Shown here in pieces: positions 8,601 to 16,592 of a DNA stretch of 42,326 nt. Each line of letters opens with the position of its first letter. Position 1 is the stretch's first letter. This stretch comes from Candidatus Latescibacterota bacterium (GTDB lineage: Bacteria; Latescibacterota; UBA2968; UBA8231), in NCBI GenBank assembly GCA_015660315.1, contig DQLG01000864.1, forward strand, positions 1 through 42,326, read 5' to 3'. The notes beneath the pieces are model-generated. The model made no database searches. It was not told the DNA's origin and saw only the letters and a program-made list of their open reading frames with translations. Made by a program: the position numbers and the translations under genes.

Positions 8601-11034
8601 CCTTGAAGTTCTGCTCGACGGGGTCAAGCGGATTGCCGAATTCGACGAAACCAACAACGGCCTAATGTTGGATCTGAATATTCTTGAACCGCTCTTGCCC
8701 ACACCGCTCTTTCCCGCGCCGGGGGCCACACTACCCGGTACCGCACTGCGCCTGGAAGCCGCCGTGCCGCTCGACGGGCGCGCCTACCAGTGCGAGTTCG
8801 CCATCGCCACCGCGCCCAATTTCGTCAACGACACCATCACCGCGATGCAAACTGCCGTATACGGCTTAGCCGTATACGAACCACCCGAACTCGCCGACAA
8901 CCAGGCCTATTTCTGGCGGGTCCGCCTGCACTCCGCGCAAGCTCCTGGCCCTTGGAGCGCGACCCGCTCCTTCCGCCTGGGCGACAGAGTCTCCACGTGG
9001 AGCCAGCGAGGGGCGCAATTGTTGACCGGCACGATCGAAGATCTCGTACCCGACGATGCGGGGCACCTTTCCCCCTCGACGCGTTCGTTGCCCTTGCACC
9101 CTTCCGAAGCAACACGCGAAGACGGTTTCACGGTGCGCAAATTGCAGGGTTCCGGCGTACTCGTCAGCGACGGCACCTACCTCTACGCCAAGCGCTGGTA
9201 TAACGACGACTCGACAATCTACCCGGGCATTGACCATTTCACCCGCATCGGCACCGGTCTAAACGGCACCTTCCGCAGCGGCAATTTCGGCGTGCTCACC
9301 GACTCGACGACCGCCGGTATCTCAGCGACCTACCACAGCGACGGTTATATCTACAACGAAAGCGGCAAGGCTTTCGAGATCGAGCGCATCCGCGCCATCG
9401 ACGGCGTACTCGACACCGTCGCCGTACCCGACGGCCTGCTAGAGTGGAAATTCGGCCGGGTCGAAAACGGCCATTCGCTGATCACCTCCGATGGCACCCA
9501 TATCTACAATGTCGCGATGAGCTCGGAGAAAGGCGCCCACACCGAATGGCGGATCCGCGTCTTTGACCCGGCGCAAGACTGGTCCATAGTGCGCGAATTC
9601 ACCTCGCCGCCGACCGAGACCGGCTTCACTTTCGAATGGACCGACGGCATCCTCGCCGACGGCGAACGCCTGTATCTAGTCGAGTGGCAGGGCCAACGCC
9701 GAATTCGCATGATCGACGCCTTCGACGGAAGCTTTCTCGACGAGTGGCAGAGCGACCAAGACATAACGCGGGTCATTACCGGCCAATATGATTGGATCAA
9801 CAACAAAGTGTGGATGGGCGACCTATTGTCGTCGGCGGTGTTCCGCTATCCGGGGCTGGGCCAAGTCTCACGCGGCCAACTCACTTCGGTGCCGGTCGGC
9901 CCGGCCGCCCGCTGGGACGCGCTCTCGGTCGCGGGCAGTGGCCCACTTTCACTAGACGTGCTCGTCGCCAAAGGCGACACGTGGACAACCCACCCGCAAT
10001 TGCGCGACTTGCCGCTCGGCGACGTCGACCTCAGCGCGCTGGATGCCGCCATCCACCCGTATATTCTCCTGCGTGCGCGGTTCACCGACCCCACCGCGCA
10101 ACTCAGCAGCTGGTCGGCCGACTTTGCGCCGCGCCCCTCGCTGGCACTCAGCCGAGCGAGCAGTACACTAGGCCAAGCCGGTCTACAAATCGAACTGCAG
10201 GTGCGCAATCTCGGTGCGGCAAGCGATGGTGCCCGGTTAAGCCTCGAACAAAGCGGCCTAGACCATCCCCTACGTCAACTGACCCTCGGCCCCCTCGCAC
10301 GCGGCGAAAGCCGCACAGTGCGCTTCGATAGCCTCGACGCGCCACCATCGCGCGCGCGCCTGTTTGCCACGATCGACGCGAACCAACCCGACGCCGACGC
10401 AAAAGATAACCGCTTGGAAATCCCGCTATTCTTCCCCGGCCATATTCCGCTCGCCTTCGCGCTGTGGCCGGAAACCGGTACCTTCTTGAGCGGCGATCCG
10501 CTGCGCCTCGGCCAAGGGCTCTTGCTCGATGTCCCCGACCTAAGCAATGCACGTATAGAACTTTACCTAGACGGGCGCGCGATCGCACCGGACTCCACCC
10601 TCGACGCCTTTCCCGCACCGCCACGCCTGCTGTGGCGCCCCCACCTCGACCTAAGCGAAGGCCGCCACGAACTCGAAACCCGCCTCTTCAGCGACAACGA
10701 GGAAATCGGTCGCCACAAAATCGCCTTCCGCTTCGGCGACACCCTGCGTATCGCCAACTCCCTGCTCTACCCCCATCCGGTAAAAGGGGCCTCGGCTTTT
10801 ACCTATATGCTTTCAGGCTCCGCTGAAGTCGAGATCGAAGTATTCGCGTTGACGGGTCGCCTGATCCGCCGACTCGGGCCATTTGCACAAGAGCCGGGAT
10901 TCCAGCAAACCCCATGGGACAGCCGCGACCAATCGGGCGCCCTACTCGCCAACGGGACGTATCTCTATCGCATCGTCGCGAGAGATCAAGAGCATGTCGT
11001 GGTGTTTCGCGGAGCGTTGGTAGTGGGGCGCTGA
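5608..11034 (+). CDS. Giant secreted C25 (gingipain-like) cysteine peptidase with propeller and FlgD-like C-terminal module
   Basis: 1808 residues starting at GTG. There is a signal peptide (about 1-26), then a gingipain-propeptide-like region (about 30-150) and a beta-rich region. The peptidase C25 domain spans about 556-910 and has the His/Cys dyad: His780 in NFNGHG and Cys817 in ALSCLNG. After it come a CARDB-like adhesion domain (about 917-1025), an Fn3-like stretch (about 1030-1127), a propeller-like repeat region (about 1170-1420), a second CARDB-like domain (about 1510-1610) and a terminal FlgD/type IX-like module (about 1715-1808: TGRLIRRLG, then WDSRDQSG, then NGTYLYRI). It is therefore probably exported and surface-attached or released. 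PorU, the type IX sortase, is a C25 protein of about 1100-1200 residues; this one is longer and has inserted modules, so a degradative peptidase or a sortase variant are both possible. No strong ribosome site precedes the GTG. Confidence 0.88.
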   Translation: MPRLPFISFLNFILAALLLTAASADATDHHAIHVVRSDARSLIVELRLPAQAGLQTDLPRLQTGENMPALPFLARIFATPPGITPIVRVLDAESVEFTDFDLADAPVSDTYLPSERAKSEYLGVLRGVETHALRLFPQSYNSARNTLRVYTRLLVEIRFSGAGAAAKTTAPDPLWNPLLNREQAAAWTQTPAAAKITEGAWYNPEAPWIKLELGEDGLYRISPDWVNAFANSAAIDPRSFRLFYLGQEQPLHVEGQADGRFDAEDFLLFHGRYRRDDRDFNSLYGRRNTYWLTWGGDAGLRFSERSGAPVAGYPEERSFWTTAHIERDIHYESLDAAPDDDRDHWFWDLVENRSESPASIIAAGDVPFADLGEEYQARIRVALHGFTDLGHHTIIKLNQHTEIDDRIWGAQREGQIELIVEREIPSTTLRKGTNRVLVQAIPDQAKFDWVYLNWFAIDYRRLYTTRTGHLEFAQTPSAGHRIKVSGLRHPQVELLDIANGYRFTDALIEGANSTYVAIFEDQHETDALYIAADSLALMTPRGSLDLPSSWQRSEHSADYLVIAHPELLHAGRRLAMHRQSLGLQTALISSEDLYDEFTYGRLDRDAVRNFLSYAYHNWQGRPTYVLLLGDETWDYRNIQGGGVPTVVPSLFYQSRGRGTAPSDYLYTLVDGDDLLPDFHIGRLAASSAQEAEQVVDKIIRYDLDPPAGDWRNRMIYLANYHPKNIFADPSDSLAARFTKPAGLTSIKVYNTGDDPLPNPTGRTFVDTFNDGALLLNFNGHGSAGTLQFVFSLGLPDWDYLSQIQNGRRTPLVLALSCLNGLFANPTVEGLAEVLVNEPDRGAVAYISASAKSFVAQNNLLSNFFYEQFFTHGNLQFGPALDLAKIQVLAAHTSWVDAVLTMQLIGDPAQNLALVPGADYTPASIKLDADAVRGHATLQIDTELRNNGRPTLDSLSVVILGHPAQASPETLFAAIEPPFTGTRTLSFAWSVGARRGPYRLEVLLDGVKRIAEFDETNNGLMLDLNILEPLLPTPLFPAPGATLPGTALRLEAAVPLDGRAYQCEFAIATAPNFVNDTITAMQTAVYGLAVYEPPELADNQAYFWRVRLHSAQAPGPWSATRSFRLGDRVSTWSQRGAQLLTGTIEDLVPDDAGHLSPSTRSLPLHPSEATREDGFTVRKLQGSGVLVSDGTYLYAKRWYNDDSTIYPGIDHFTRIGTGLNGTFRSGNFGVLTDSTTAGISATYHSDGYIYNESGKAFEIERIRAIDGVLDTVAVPDGLLEWKFGRVENGHSLITSDGTHIYNVAMSSEKGAHTEWRIRVFDPAQDWSIVREFTSPPTETGFTFEWTDGILADGERLYLVEWQGQRRIRMIDAFDGSFLDEWQSDQDITRVITGQYDWINNKVWMGDLLSSAVFRYPGLGQVSRGQLTSVPVGPAARWDALSVAGSGPLSLDVLVAKGDTWTTHPQLRDLPLGDVDLSALDAAIHPYILLRARFTDPTAQLSSWSADFAPRPSLALSRASSTLGQAGLQIELQVRNLGAASDGARLSLEQSGLDHPLRQLTLGPLARGESRTVRFDSLDAPPSRARLFATIDANQPDADAKDNRLEIPLFFPGHIPLAFALWPETGTFLSGDPLRLGQGLLLDVPDLSNARIELYLDGRAIAPDSTLDAFPAPPRLLWRPHLDLSEGRHELETRLFSDNEEIGRHKIAFRFGDTLRIANSLLYPHPVKGASAFTYMLSGSAEVEIEVFALTGRLIRRLGPFAQEPGFQQTPWDSRDQSGALLANGTYLYRIVARDQEHVVVFRGALVVGR

Positions 11035-11053
11035 GAATAAGCACTTATTAGTA

Positions 11054-11084
11054 AGCCTGGCTTTGCTCCGAGCAAAGCCAGGCT
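11054..11084. repeat. Perfect palindromic hairpin (14-bp arms), REP-like
   Basis: Arms 11054-11067 and 11071-11084 are exact reverse complements (AGCCTGGCTTTGCT) around a three-base loop CCG. No U-run follows, so this is not a typical terminator. It starts 20 bases after the giant peptidase gene. The size and symmetry resemble dispersed intergenic REP-type palindromes; only one copy is visible in this window. Confidence 0.6.
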
Positions 11085-11152
11085 CTACACCATCCGCATA
11101 GACGGCACTCATCTGCAAACCATAACCGACCAGACTCGTCGCCGCGTTAAAC

Positions 11153-11189
11153 AAAAAAAGGGGACGGCCGGTGGCCGTCCCCTTTTTGC
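11153..11189. terminator. Bidirectional rho-independent terminator
   Basis: A perfect 10-bp GC-rich stem (GGGGACGGCC at 11160-11169 and its complement at 11173-11182) with a 3-base loop is flanked by seven A upstream and five T downstream. It works on paper in both directions, ending the rightward giant peptidase transcript and the leftward small helical protein gene. Confidence 0.9.
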
Positions 11190-11206
11190 AACATCCCTCT
11201 AAATCC

Positions 11207-11500
11207 CTACGGATTGCGAATCGCCTCGATCTTGGCGTCGCGTTCGGCGAAAAGCTGTTCGCGAACCCTGTGCATCTGGGTCTGCACCTGACTCTGCGCC
11301 TCGGCCCATGCCGCAGGATCCGCACCGGCCGCCTTCTCCAACTCCCCCTTCAGCGAGATCTCCTGCTCAGCCCATTTGGCCTCATACGTCTTGCGCACCT
11401 CGTCGATAGCCGCCTTCTGCTCGTCCGAAAGCCTGATCCCTTCCGCGCCCCCAACAGCCTCGTCGGCCTTTTCCATCGCCAGTTCAAGTGCCGATTTCAT
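11207..11500 (-). CDS. Small charged, helical hypothetical protein
   Basis: 97 residues, rich in Ala, Glu, Lys and Gln, with no signal peptide, no cysteine and a strongly helical, probably coiled-coil composition throughout. I do not recognise the family. The reading is well supported as a gene: AGGAGGG lies eight bases before the ATG, and the stop is followed within about 20 bases by a strong terminator. It is a single-gene transcript divergent from the YtoQ-family gene. Its role is unknown; a cytoplasmic scaffold or stress-type helical protein is a guess from composition only. Confidence 0.75.
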   Translation of the reverse strand: MKSALELAMEKADEAVGGAEGIRLSDEQKAAIDEVRKTYEAKWAEQEISLKGELEKAAGADPAAWAEAQSQVQTQMHRVREQLFAERDAKIEAIRNP

Positions 11501-11631
11501 ATAAAAACCCTCCTATAGTCAGTTGCCGCAGAAGATACGAGCTTACTATACGCAAAGCAACATTTTGCCCACACACATCCCTTAAACTACTATTGTCCAG
11601 CCTTCTACCAACACCAACAAAAGGACCAGCT

Positions 11632-12075
11632 ATGAGCAAACAATGGACCATCTACCTCTCCGGCGAAATCCACAGCGACTGGCGCCAACGCATAGAAAAC
11701 GGCGCCGATAATCTGCCCGTCACCTTCACCGCGCCGGTCACCGACCACGCCGCCAGCGACAACTGCGGCGTCGACATCCTCGGTCCGGAGGAAAATAGTT
11801 TCTGGAAAGACCACAAGGGCGCACAGATCAACGCCATCCGCACCCGCACCCTAATCCGCGGCGCCGACGTAATCGTCGTGCGCTTCGGCGACCAGTACCG
11901 CCAGTGGAACGCCGGATTCGACGCCGGATTCGCCGTCGCCTGCAATAAACCACTGATCGTGCTACACCCGGCGCAACTGCAGCACGCGCTCAAAGAGATC
12001 GATGCCGCCGCACTCGCCGTGGCCAGCGCCCCCGAACAGGTGGTTGAAATCCTGCGCTACGTTATCTGCAAATAA
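11632..12075 (+). CDS. YtoQ-family protein
   Basis: 147 residues. The N-terminus (WTIYLSGEIHSDWR) and the later GADVIVVRFGDQYRQWNAGFDAGFA segment match the YtoQ family, whose molecular function is not established. The fold resembles nucleoside 2-deoxyribosyltransferase-type Rossmann proteins (a small-molecule pocket formed by GADVIVVRFG and NAGFDAG), but no substrate can be inferred. The reading frame extends upstream without a stop, but the ATG at 11632 follows an AAGGA at about 11621-11625 and begins the family-like N-terminus, so I used it. It is a monocistronic gene, convergent with the small secreted peptide gene downstream and sharing a terminator with it. Confidence 0.85.
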   Translation: MSKQWTIYLSGEIHSDWRQRIENGADNLPVTFTAPVTDHAASDNCGVDILGPEENSFWKDHKGAQINAIRTRTLIRGADVIVVRFGDQYRQWNAGFDAGFAVACNKPLIVLHPAQLQHALKEIDAAALAVASAPEQVVEILRYVICK

Positions 12076-12083
12076 AACGACAA

Positions 12084-12116
12084 AAAAGCCCGGCCCCTCC
12101 AAGGGACCGGGCAATT
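12084..12116. terminator. Terminator hairpin, strongest for the leftward gene
   Basis: A stem of GCCCGG (12088-12093) with CCGGGC (12107-12112), extended by CCCT/AGGG around a 3-base loop with one mismatch. On the minus strand it is followed by six T, a classical rho-independent terminator for the small secreted peptide gene. On the plus strand the tail is AATTTATA, weaker but usable for the YtoQ-family gene. Confidence 0.85.
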
Positions 12117-12135
12117 TATAGCAGCGCGATGAAGT

Positions 12136-12306
12136 CTATACTTCGGCCTCGGCGCTCTGCTTCGACACCGGGCAGGACCCGCTGGCCGGACAACTCTGGG
12201 CGGGCTCTCCATCGGCCACCACCGCGCTATAGGCCGCGGGCACAGCCCACTGCAACAACACAACGAGCGCGCCACCGGCTACGAGAAATGCGATTTTCTT
12301 GCTCAT
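12136..12306 (-). CDS. Tiny secreted cysteine-containing peptide
   Basis: A 56-residue product that starts MSKKIAFLVAGGALVVLLQW, a good signal peptide or membrane anchor with cleavage likely after AYSA. The mature part would be under 30 residues, with two cysteines in the motif SCPASGSCP, then an acidic tail. The start at 12306 is chosen because GGAGG lies nine bases before it; a longer frame upstream (to 12351) has no such site and would bury the signal sequence. A terminator follows the stop. I know no family for it. The two closely spaced Cys suggest a disulphide or metal/haem contact in the periplasm, but this is inference. Confidence 0.65.
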   Translation of the reverse strand: MSKKIAFLVAGGALVVLLQWAVPAAYSAVVADGEPAQSCPASGSCPVSKQSAEAEV

Positions 12307-12375
12307 AATAATTCCTCCATTGATGGTCTTCCTACAATATACACACCGCACCCGCGCTGTCCACCCTGAACCCCC

Positions 12376-15300
12376 TTACCGCAGCAACATCATTTTTTGC
12401 CGCCCCCGGTAGGGATCGGCCTTCAGCTCATAAAAGTAAATCCCGCTGCGATGACCGGACGCGTCCCATTCGACTTCGTGCGCACCGGGTGCGAACGAGC
12501 CTTCCACCAAGCGCTCGATCTCCTGGCCCAAGGCATTGTAAATCGTCAACTGCACTTGGCTGACGATCGGCAGGTCGAAGCGGATCAGCGTCGAGGGGTT
12601 GAACGGGTTGGGAATATTCGGATGCAGCGCGTATTGCTCGGGGCGGGGTGCACCCACCACTACTTTGCCGGTGCCTTCTACACTAGTCCCCGTATCGGAG
12701 AAAACTAACAGAATATTGGCCACTGCGATAACCCAACCCTCGCCCGGCGTGTCGCTGGCGACAAAAGAGCCAGAGCGCGTGTCGATCGTGCCGATACCGC
12801 CAACAGTGTGCCAACCGAAGCTGCGCGGAACCACATTGCCGTAGCGGTCCAGCGCTTTGGCGCGGAAAGTCTGCCGCGCTCCTGGTTCGATCACAATAGA
12901 GCCAGGTTCGATCACCACTTCCACAACCGAATGCGGGGTGACGGTGATATTGTAGGTCGCTTCGGCCCCGCCGGCACGAAAAACGATATCCTCACGCACG
13001 CCCGAGACCTTCGTCAGGGTCAACGCGCCCTTCGCCGTCACCTCGCCCAACGCCGCCGGCACCTCCCATTGGTAATCGGCAATGGCGACCGGTGCGAGAT
13101 CGCTCGAATCCTCGGCACTAAAAGAAAACACCTCGAAAGTGACCGAGCGCCCCACCCTTGTCCTCAGCGGCGACAGACTCAAGCGCGCACCGGCCCGGCC
13201 CTCGATATGCAGTCGCAGCGGCGGGGGCGGCGAAAAATGCAACACCAAATCGCCCTTGCCCGCCATCTCCAACACCAACAAATCGTCTTCTGGCGAAACC
13301 CCCAACAATTCACCGCTAAAATTGGCGTCGTCGAGGGTGCGCCCCTGCAGGGGGATCGACAACTGATACCCCGTGCCCGGCCCACGCACAAAACCGGCGA
13401 AACGCTCGGCGTCCAGCTCAATACTCGTGTCGATCTTCTCGCTGGCGCTGAATAGCACTGCATCACCATTTGCCAACTCCGCCGCATCCTGTACCACGAA
13501 ACGGGCAATCGCCCCTTCGAAAGCACGCACATAACCGAAGGCGGCATCGCTTATCAAGCCCCCGGTCAGACCTGACACCGACGCGCTTTGTGCATCGGCC
13601 GCACGCACCCAAGTGATATCGTTTTGCGGGATCCCGGGCACTTCGACCAATAACGCGTTCGCCCCTGTCGCCTCAATGGTCTCGAAGTTCGCCTCCGGCG
13701 TCCCCGACACCTGCGGATAGAGCGTCGCCAAATATCGCACGTCGGTTCCCCGCTGTTGTACACGCAACATCGTGTGCGTCTGCTCTTCGAGATAGTCGAA
13801 GGAGTGAATCGTATCGCTATCGGTCGCGACAAGACCCGTATGGTCCTCAGGCAAAAAGGCAATCAGCGCCGCGCCCTCCCGCGCCCAGCGCGCCAACGTG
13901 CCGCCGCGCGAATAGGCGCCGCCGCTCGTACCGCCCCCATTGCCGTGCAGCCGCCACTCGTAGTCGTGCTCCTGACCATCAGCAGTAATCTCGTCGGCGA
14001 CGATAAAATAGCTCCGGTCGGCAAAGAAAACCCGCCGTTTCAGCTCAACGCCCCCGTAACTGGCGTCGACCTCGCAGTAGTCTCCAGCCGAGCTGGTGAA
14101 AGAATCGAGGATAAAGGCATCGTTGCCGCCGCCGATGGTCTGGCCAAACGCCGTAAAACGCGGCGGTCCCTGGCCGTCGACCAATACCACGTTGTGGTTG
14201 CGACCTTCGTTTACCTTGTCGTGGTTGCTGAAGTTTATATAACCGGCGTCAAGCGCCAGCATCTCGCCACCGGCGTAGATCAAGAAGCTGGTCTCGTCCG
14301 CATGCTCGTGCGCAAACCCTCCCGTACGAGCAACGCCGTTCTCACCCCGCAACAGCATATAGGTGGCTTCCGCCGACCAGTCGCTGCGGAAGACCGCGTC
14401 CCCGGCCCCCGGCATAAAAACCGATGGCCCGTGCGTTGGCTCGGTCGCCGCAATGCTGTCGTCGTAGAGGGCGATCGCGTCCATCTCGGAAAATTCGCGC
14501 ACATAGAGCCCATTCGCGTTGTTTTCCCAGTCCCAGCGATGTACGCCACCGTCGGGATAAACCGCCGCCAGATAGTGACCGTAAAAATCATCGAGGTGAC
14601 CATCGTCGATATTCGGCCGGCGGCCATTGGGCAGCCGCAGATTCAATGACCAATCGTGCATCTTTTTAATCTTGGGGTCGGTGAACAAATTCAAGCCGGT
14701 GCGATCTCTCAGCGCGAACATATAAGGCAGGTAGACATCGGCGGCATAACGGCTGTAAAACGGCCCCTCGGCATAACCGCCGTCCAGCGCATCGATCTGA
14801 AAATCCAGACTGCCCTTCACCAATTCGAAAGCCCGATCGGCCCAATCCTGCGGTGTGCCCTGGTCTTTAACCCCCGGATGCTCGCTCAACGCCATCGCCG
14901 CCAACCCTAGACCGCCATACGCGCGAATATGCCAATTGTCGATATGCGGCGTCTCGTGCAAGCGGAGAACGATCTTGATAATCCCCAAATCGATTTCTCT
15001 GAGTTCAATGCCTTCCCACAGGCGCCCAGCCTCTTCGGCGAGTATCGCCCGCATTTCTTTTAGGGCACCGGGATTATTGGCCGCCGCGTAAGTGTGCAGG
15101 ATATCGTAAGCGACCGCGTACTGGGCCACCACCTCGCCCTCGTTGTGCGGTTCGCCCAGATCGCCCCCTCTCGGCGGGAAGGCGACCTCCTGCATAACCT
15201 GCAAGGCCCGATCAGCGAAGGCGCTGTCGTCGGTCATCAACCAGGCGAAAGCCAGAGCCTTGGCGAAGCGAACCTTGGTGCGCTCTTCGGTGAAGGTCGT

Positions 15301-15495
15301 CGGAACGTTCTGCGCCCGATCCAGCACGGTCTGCCACCAGATAGCGTAGGGCTCCCGCTGAATTCGCTCTTTGAGTTGCGGAACGTCCTCGGCACTAAAC
15401 AATAAACCCGGATGCACCTCGGACGACAGATTTTGCGCGGAGGACGCCAGGGACGTGAGTACTGTTAAAACGGCGAAGAGAGCTAGGGCGTACAT
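12376..15495 (-). CDS. Secreted heparinase II/III-like polysaccharide lyase with FlgD/type IX-like C-terminal module
   Basis: 1039 residues. There is a signal peptide (MYALALFAVLTVLTSLASSAQ), an alpha/alpha-toroid alginate-lyase-like region (about 30-340) and a heparinase II/III-like beta-sheet domain (about 367-640). The latter has the family's GDAVFRSDW entry and the FAHEHADETSFLIYAGGEMLALDAGY segment near 390-415. Next is a bacterial Ig-like stretch (about 830-930; EPGARQTFRAKALDRYGNVV), and last the sorting module (about 954-1039: NIPNPFNPSTLIRF, then VEWDASG, then SGIYFYEL). The enzyme would cleave uronic-acid-containing or sulfated polysaccharide outside the cell; the exact substrate cannot be read. 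The start at 15495 follows GAGG and opens the signal peptide; an upstream in-frame start at 15528 would spoil it. Confidence 0.88.
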   Translation of the reverse strand: MYALALFAVLTVLTSLASSAQNLSSEVHPGLLFSAEDVPQLKERIQREPYAIWWQTVLDRAQNVPTTFTEERTKVRFAKALAFAWLMTDDSAFADRALQVMQEVAFPPRGGDLGEPHNEGEVVAQYAVAYDILHTYAAANNPGALKEMRAILAEEAGRLWEGIELREIDLGIIKIVLRLHETPHIDNWHIRAYGGLGLAAMALSEHPGVKDQGTPQDWADRAFELVKGSLDFQIDALDGGYAEGPFYSRYAADVYLPYMFALRDRTGLNLFTDPKIKKMHDWSLNLRLPNGRRPNIDDGHLDDFYGHYLAAVYPDGGVHRWDWENNANGLYVREFSEMDAIALYDDSIAATEPTHGPSVFMPGAGDAVFRSDWSAEATYMLLRGENGVARTGGFAHEHADETSFLIYAGGEMLALDAGYINFSNHDKVNEGRNHNVVLVDGQGPPRFTAFGQTIGGGNDAFILDSFTSSAGDYCEVDASYGGVELKRRVFFADRSYFIVADEITADGQEHDYEWRLHGNGGGTSGGAYSRGGTLARWAREGAALIAFLPEDHTGLVATDSDTIHSFDYLEEQTHTMLRVQQRGTDVRYLATLYPQVSGTPEANFETIEATGANALLVEVPGIPQNDITWVRAADAQSASVSGLTGGLISDAAFGYVRAFEGAIARFVVQDAAELANGDAVLFSASEKIDTSIELDAERFAGFVRGPGTGYQLSIPLQGRTLDDANFSGELLGVSPEDDLLVLEMAGKGDLVLHFSPPPPLRLHIEGRAGARLSLSPLRTRVGRSVTFEVFSFSAEDSSDLAPVAIADYQWEVPAALGEVTAKGALTLTKVSGVREDIVFRAGGAEATYNITVTPHSVVEVVIEPGSIVIEPGARQTFRAKALDRYGNVVPRSFGWHTVGGIGTIDTRSGSFVASDTPGEGWVIAVANILLVFSDTGTSVEGTGKVVVGAPRPEQYALHPNIPNPFNPSTLIRFDLPIVSQVQLTIYNALGQEIERLVEGSFAPGAHEVEWDASGHRSGIYFYELKADPYRGRQKMMLLR

Positions 15496-15653
15496 AGAAT
15501 CCTCGTAATTGTAGTGTCGCGTTGACACATAAATTCGCCCGGAGCGAATTTCGCGAATACATCAACGCATCAATGGGTACATCACGCCGAGGAGGGCAAT
15601 GGCGGTCCGGTGTGCTGCATCACTATAGACGCCCGATGCCTGGGAAGGGACAG

Positions 15654-16262
15654 CTAAAATAAGCGGCGCAGGTCAAAACCCCAAAGCAGACCTAGGGCGA
15701 TATACCCCTCGCCGAACATAAACTTGAAACCACCGGCCGACGCGTCCGGCGGATCGAAGAATACACCGATCGTCCCGTAGGCGGTTTGCGGCTTGGTATG
15801 ACGATAACCGACACCGGCAAAAAGCTTGCCCGGTTGATTGCCGATCCAGACTTCGTCGGCGATAATATAGGCCAGGTCGGCACTGGCCGATATTTGTACA
15901 TCCGTACCGCCCGAGCAGCGATAATTCGGCACGCGATAATTGTAATTCCGGTCGATACAGAGCGTACTATTGACGAAGGGACGGTAATAGCGCGTGTCGC
16001 GATTGTCGCCTTCGAGAAAGCTCAAATCGAGCAGATTCGCAGAGCTAATTAACCGGAAGCGATTGGAAACGAACTTAAACCACAGCGGTGCCCGCACACC
16101 TACCCCCCGCCCGTCTAGATTGACGAAACCGACGCCCATCGCGGCGTAATAACCGTCCTGCTGTCGTTTGGGTATTTGCTCCGGCTCCATGTCCTGGATC
16201 CGTACGGCCTCGGCTCCGCCGGCGTAAAGCAGGCAGATCAAGATCAACAATCTAAAACGCAT
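15654..16262 (-). CDS. Small exported envelope protein, possible outer-membrane barrel
   Basis: 202 residues with a clean signal peptide (MRFRLLILICLLYAGGAEA). The mature part is rich in aromatic residues and Gly with alternating hydrophobic strands (for example YYAAMGVGFVNLDGRGVGV and LGLLWGFDL) and ends in a phenylalanine, as small outer-membrane beta-barrels often do. Two cysteines (LCIDRNYN and YRCSGG) could form a disulphide. I do not recognise a named family. The ATG at 16262 is chosen because GAGG lies upstream and the signal peptide starts there; the longer frame to 16316 has neither. It is followed after about 160 bases by the lyase gene on the same strand. Confidence 0.7.
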   Translation of the reverse strand: MRFRLLILICLLYAGGAEAVRIQDMEPEQIPKRQQDGYYAAMGVGFVNLDGRGVGVRAPLWFKFVSNRFRLISSANLLDLSFLEGDNRDTRYYRPFVNSTLCIDRNYNYRVPNYRCSGGTDVQISASADLAYIIADEVWIGNQPGKLFAGVGYRHTKPQTAYGTIGVFFDPPDASAGGFKFMFGEGYIALGLLWGFDLRRLF

Positions 16263-16337
16263 ATTGGTCACCCTCGATAAAACCGCACTATTTTTGCCGC
16301 CGAGAATTGCGTCCACCTGCTCAGTTAATTCTTCTTT

Positions 16338-16592
16338 TTACGCGAGAATCTCGTCCTGCTTCTTGGTGAAGCTGCGCTTGGCGTAGCTATCCGTACCGGG
16401 GATCAGATTATCGCCGGCATGGCCGATCTACATAGTGCGCACCCCAATATCCACCAGGTGGACCATCGCCGCAAGACGTCGTGGGGCTGGTCTGCGCCGG
16501 GTGGTGGTGCGAGGCGATAGCCGTGCGCACCTCTCGGGGCAGGTCCCAATGCACCACCAGTTCGCCGCCACATTTGTGGGCTATGGGCATGA
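16338..16592 (-). pseudogene. HDOD-domain signalling protein, decayed C-terminal remnant
   Basis: Read leftward, the frame ending near 16490 encodes HKCGGELVVHWDLPREV and then TAIASHHHPAQ, the end-of-domain motif of HDOD/HD-type regulators (H..GG.L...W.LP..V..AI..HH.P). Near 16485 the frame shifts to RLAAMVHLVDIGVRTM, meets a TAG, and continues as GHAGDNLIPGTDSYAKRSF to a stop at 16338-16340, which matches the usual HDOD tail. The N-terminal part is missing: the frame joins directly to the DUF4331 remnant upstream, implying a deletion that fused two dead genes. There is no functional product. Confidence 0.65.
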
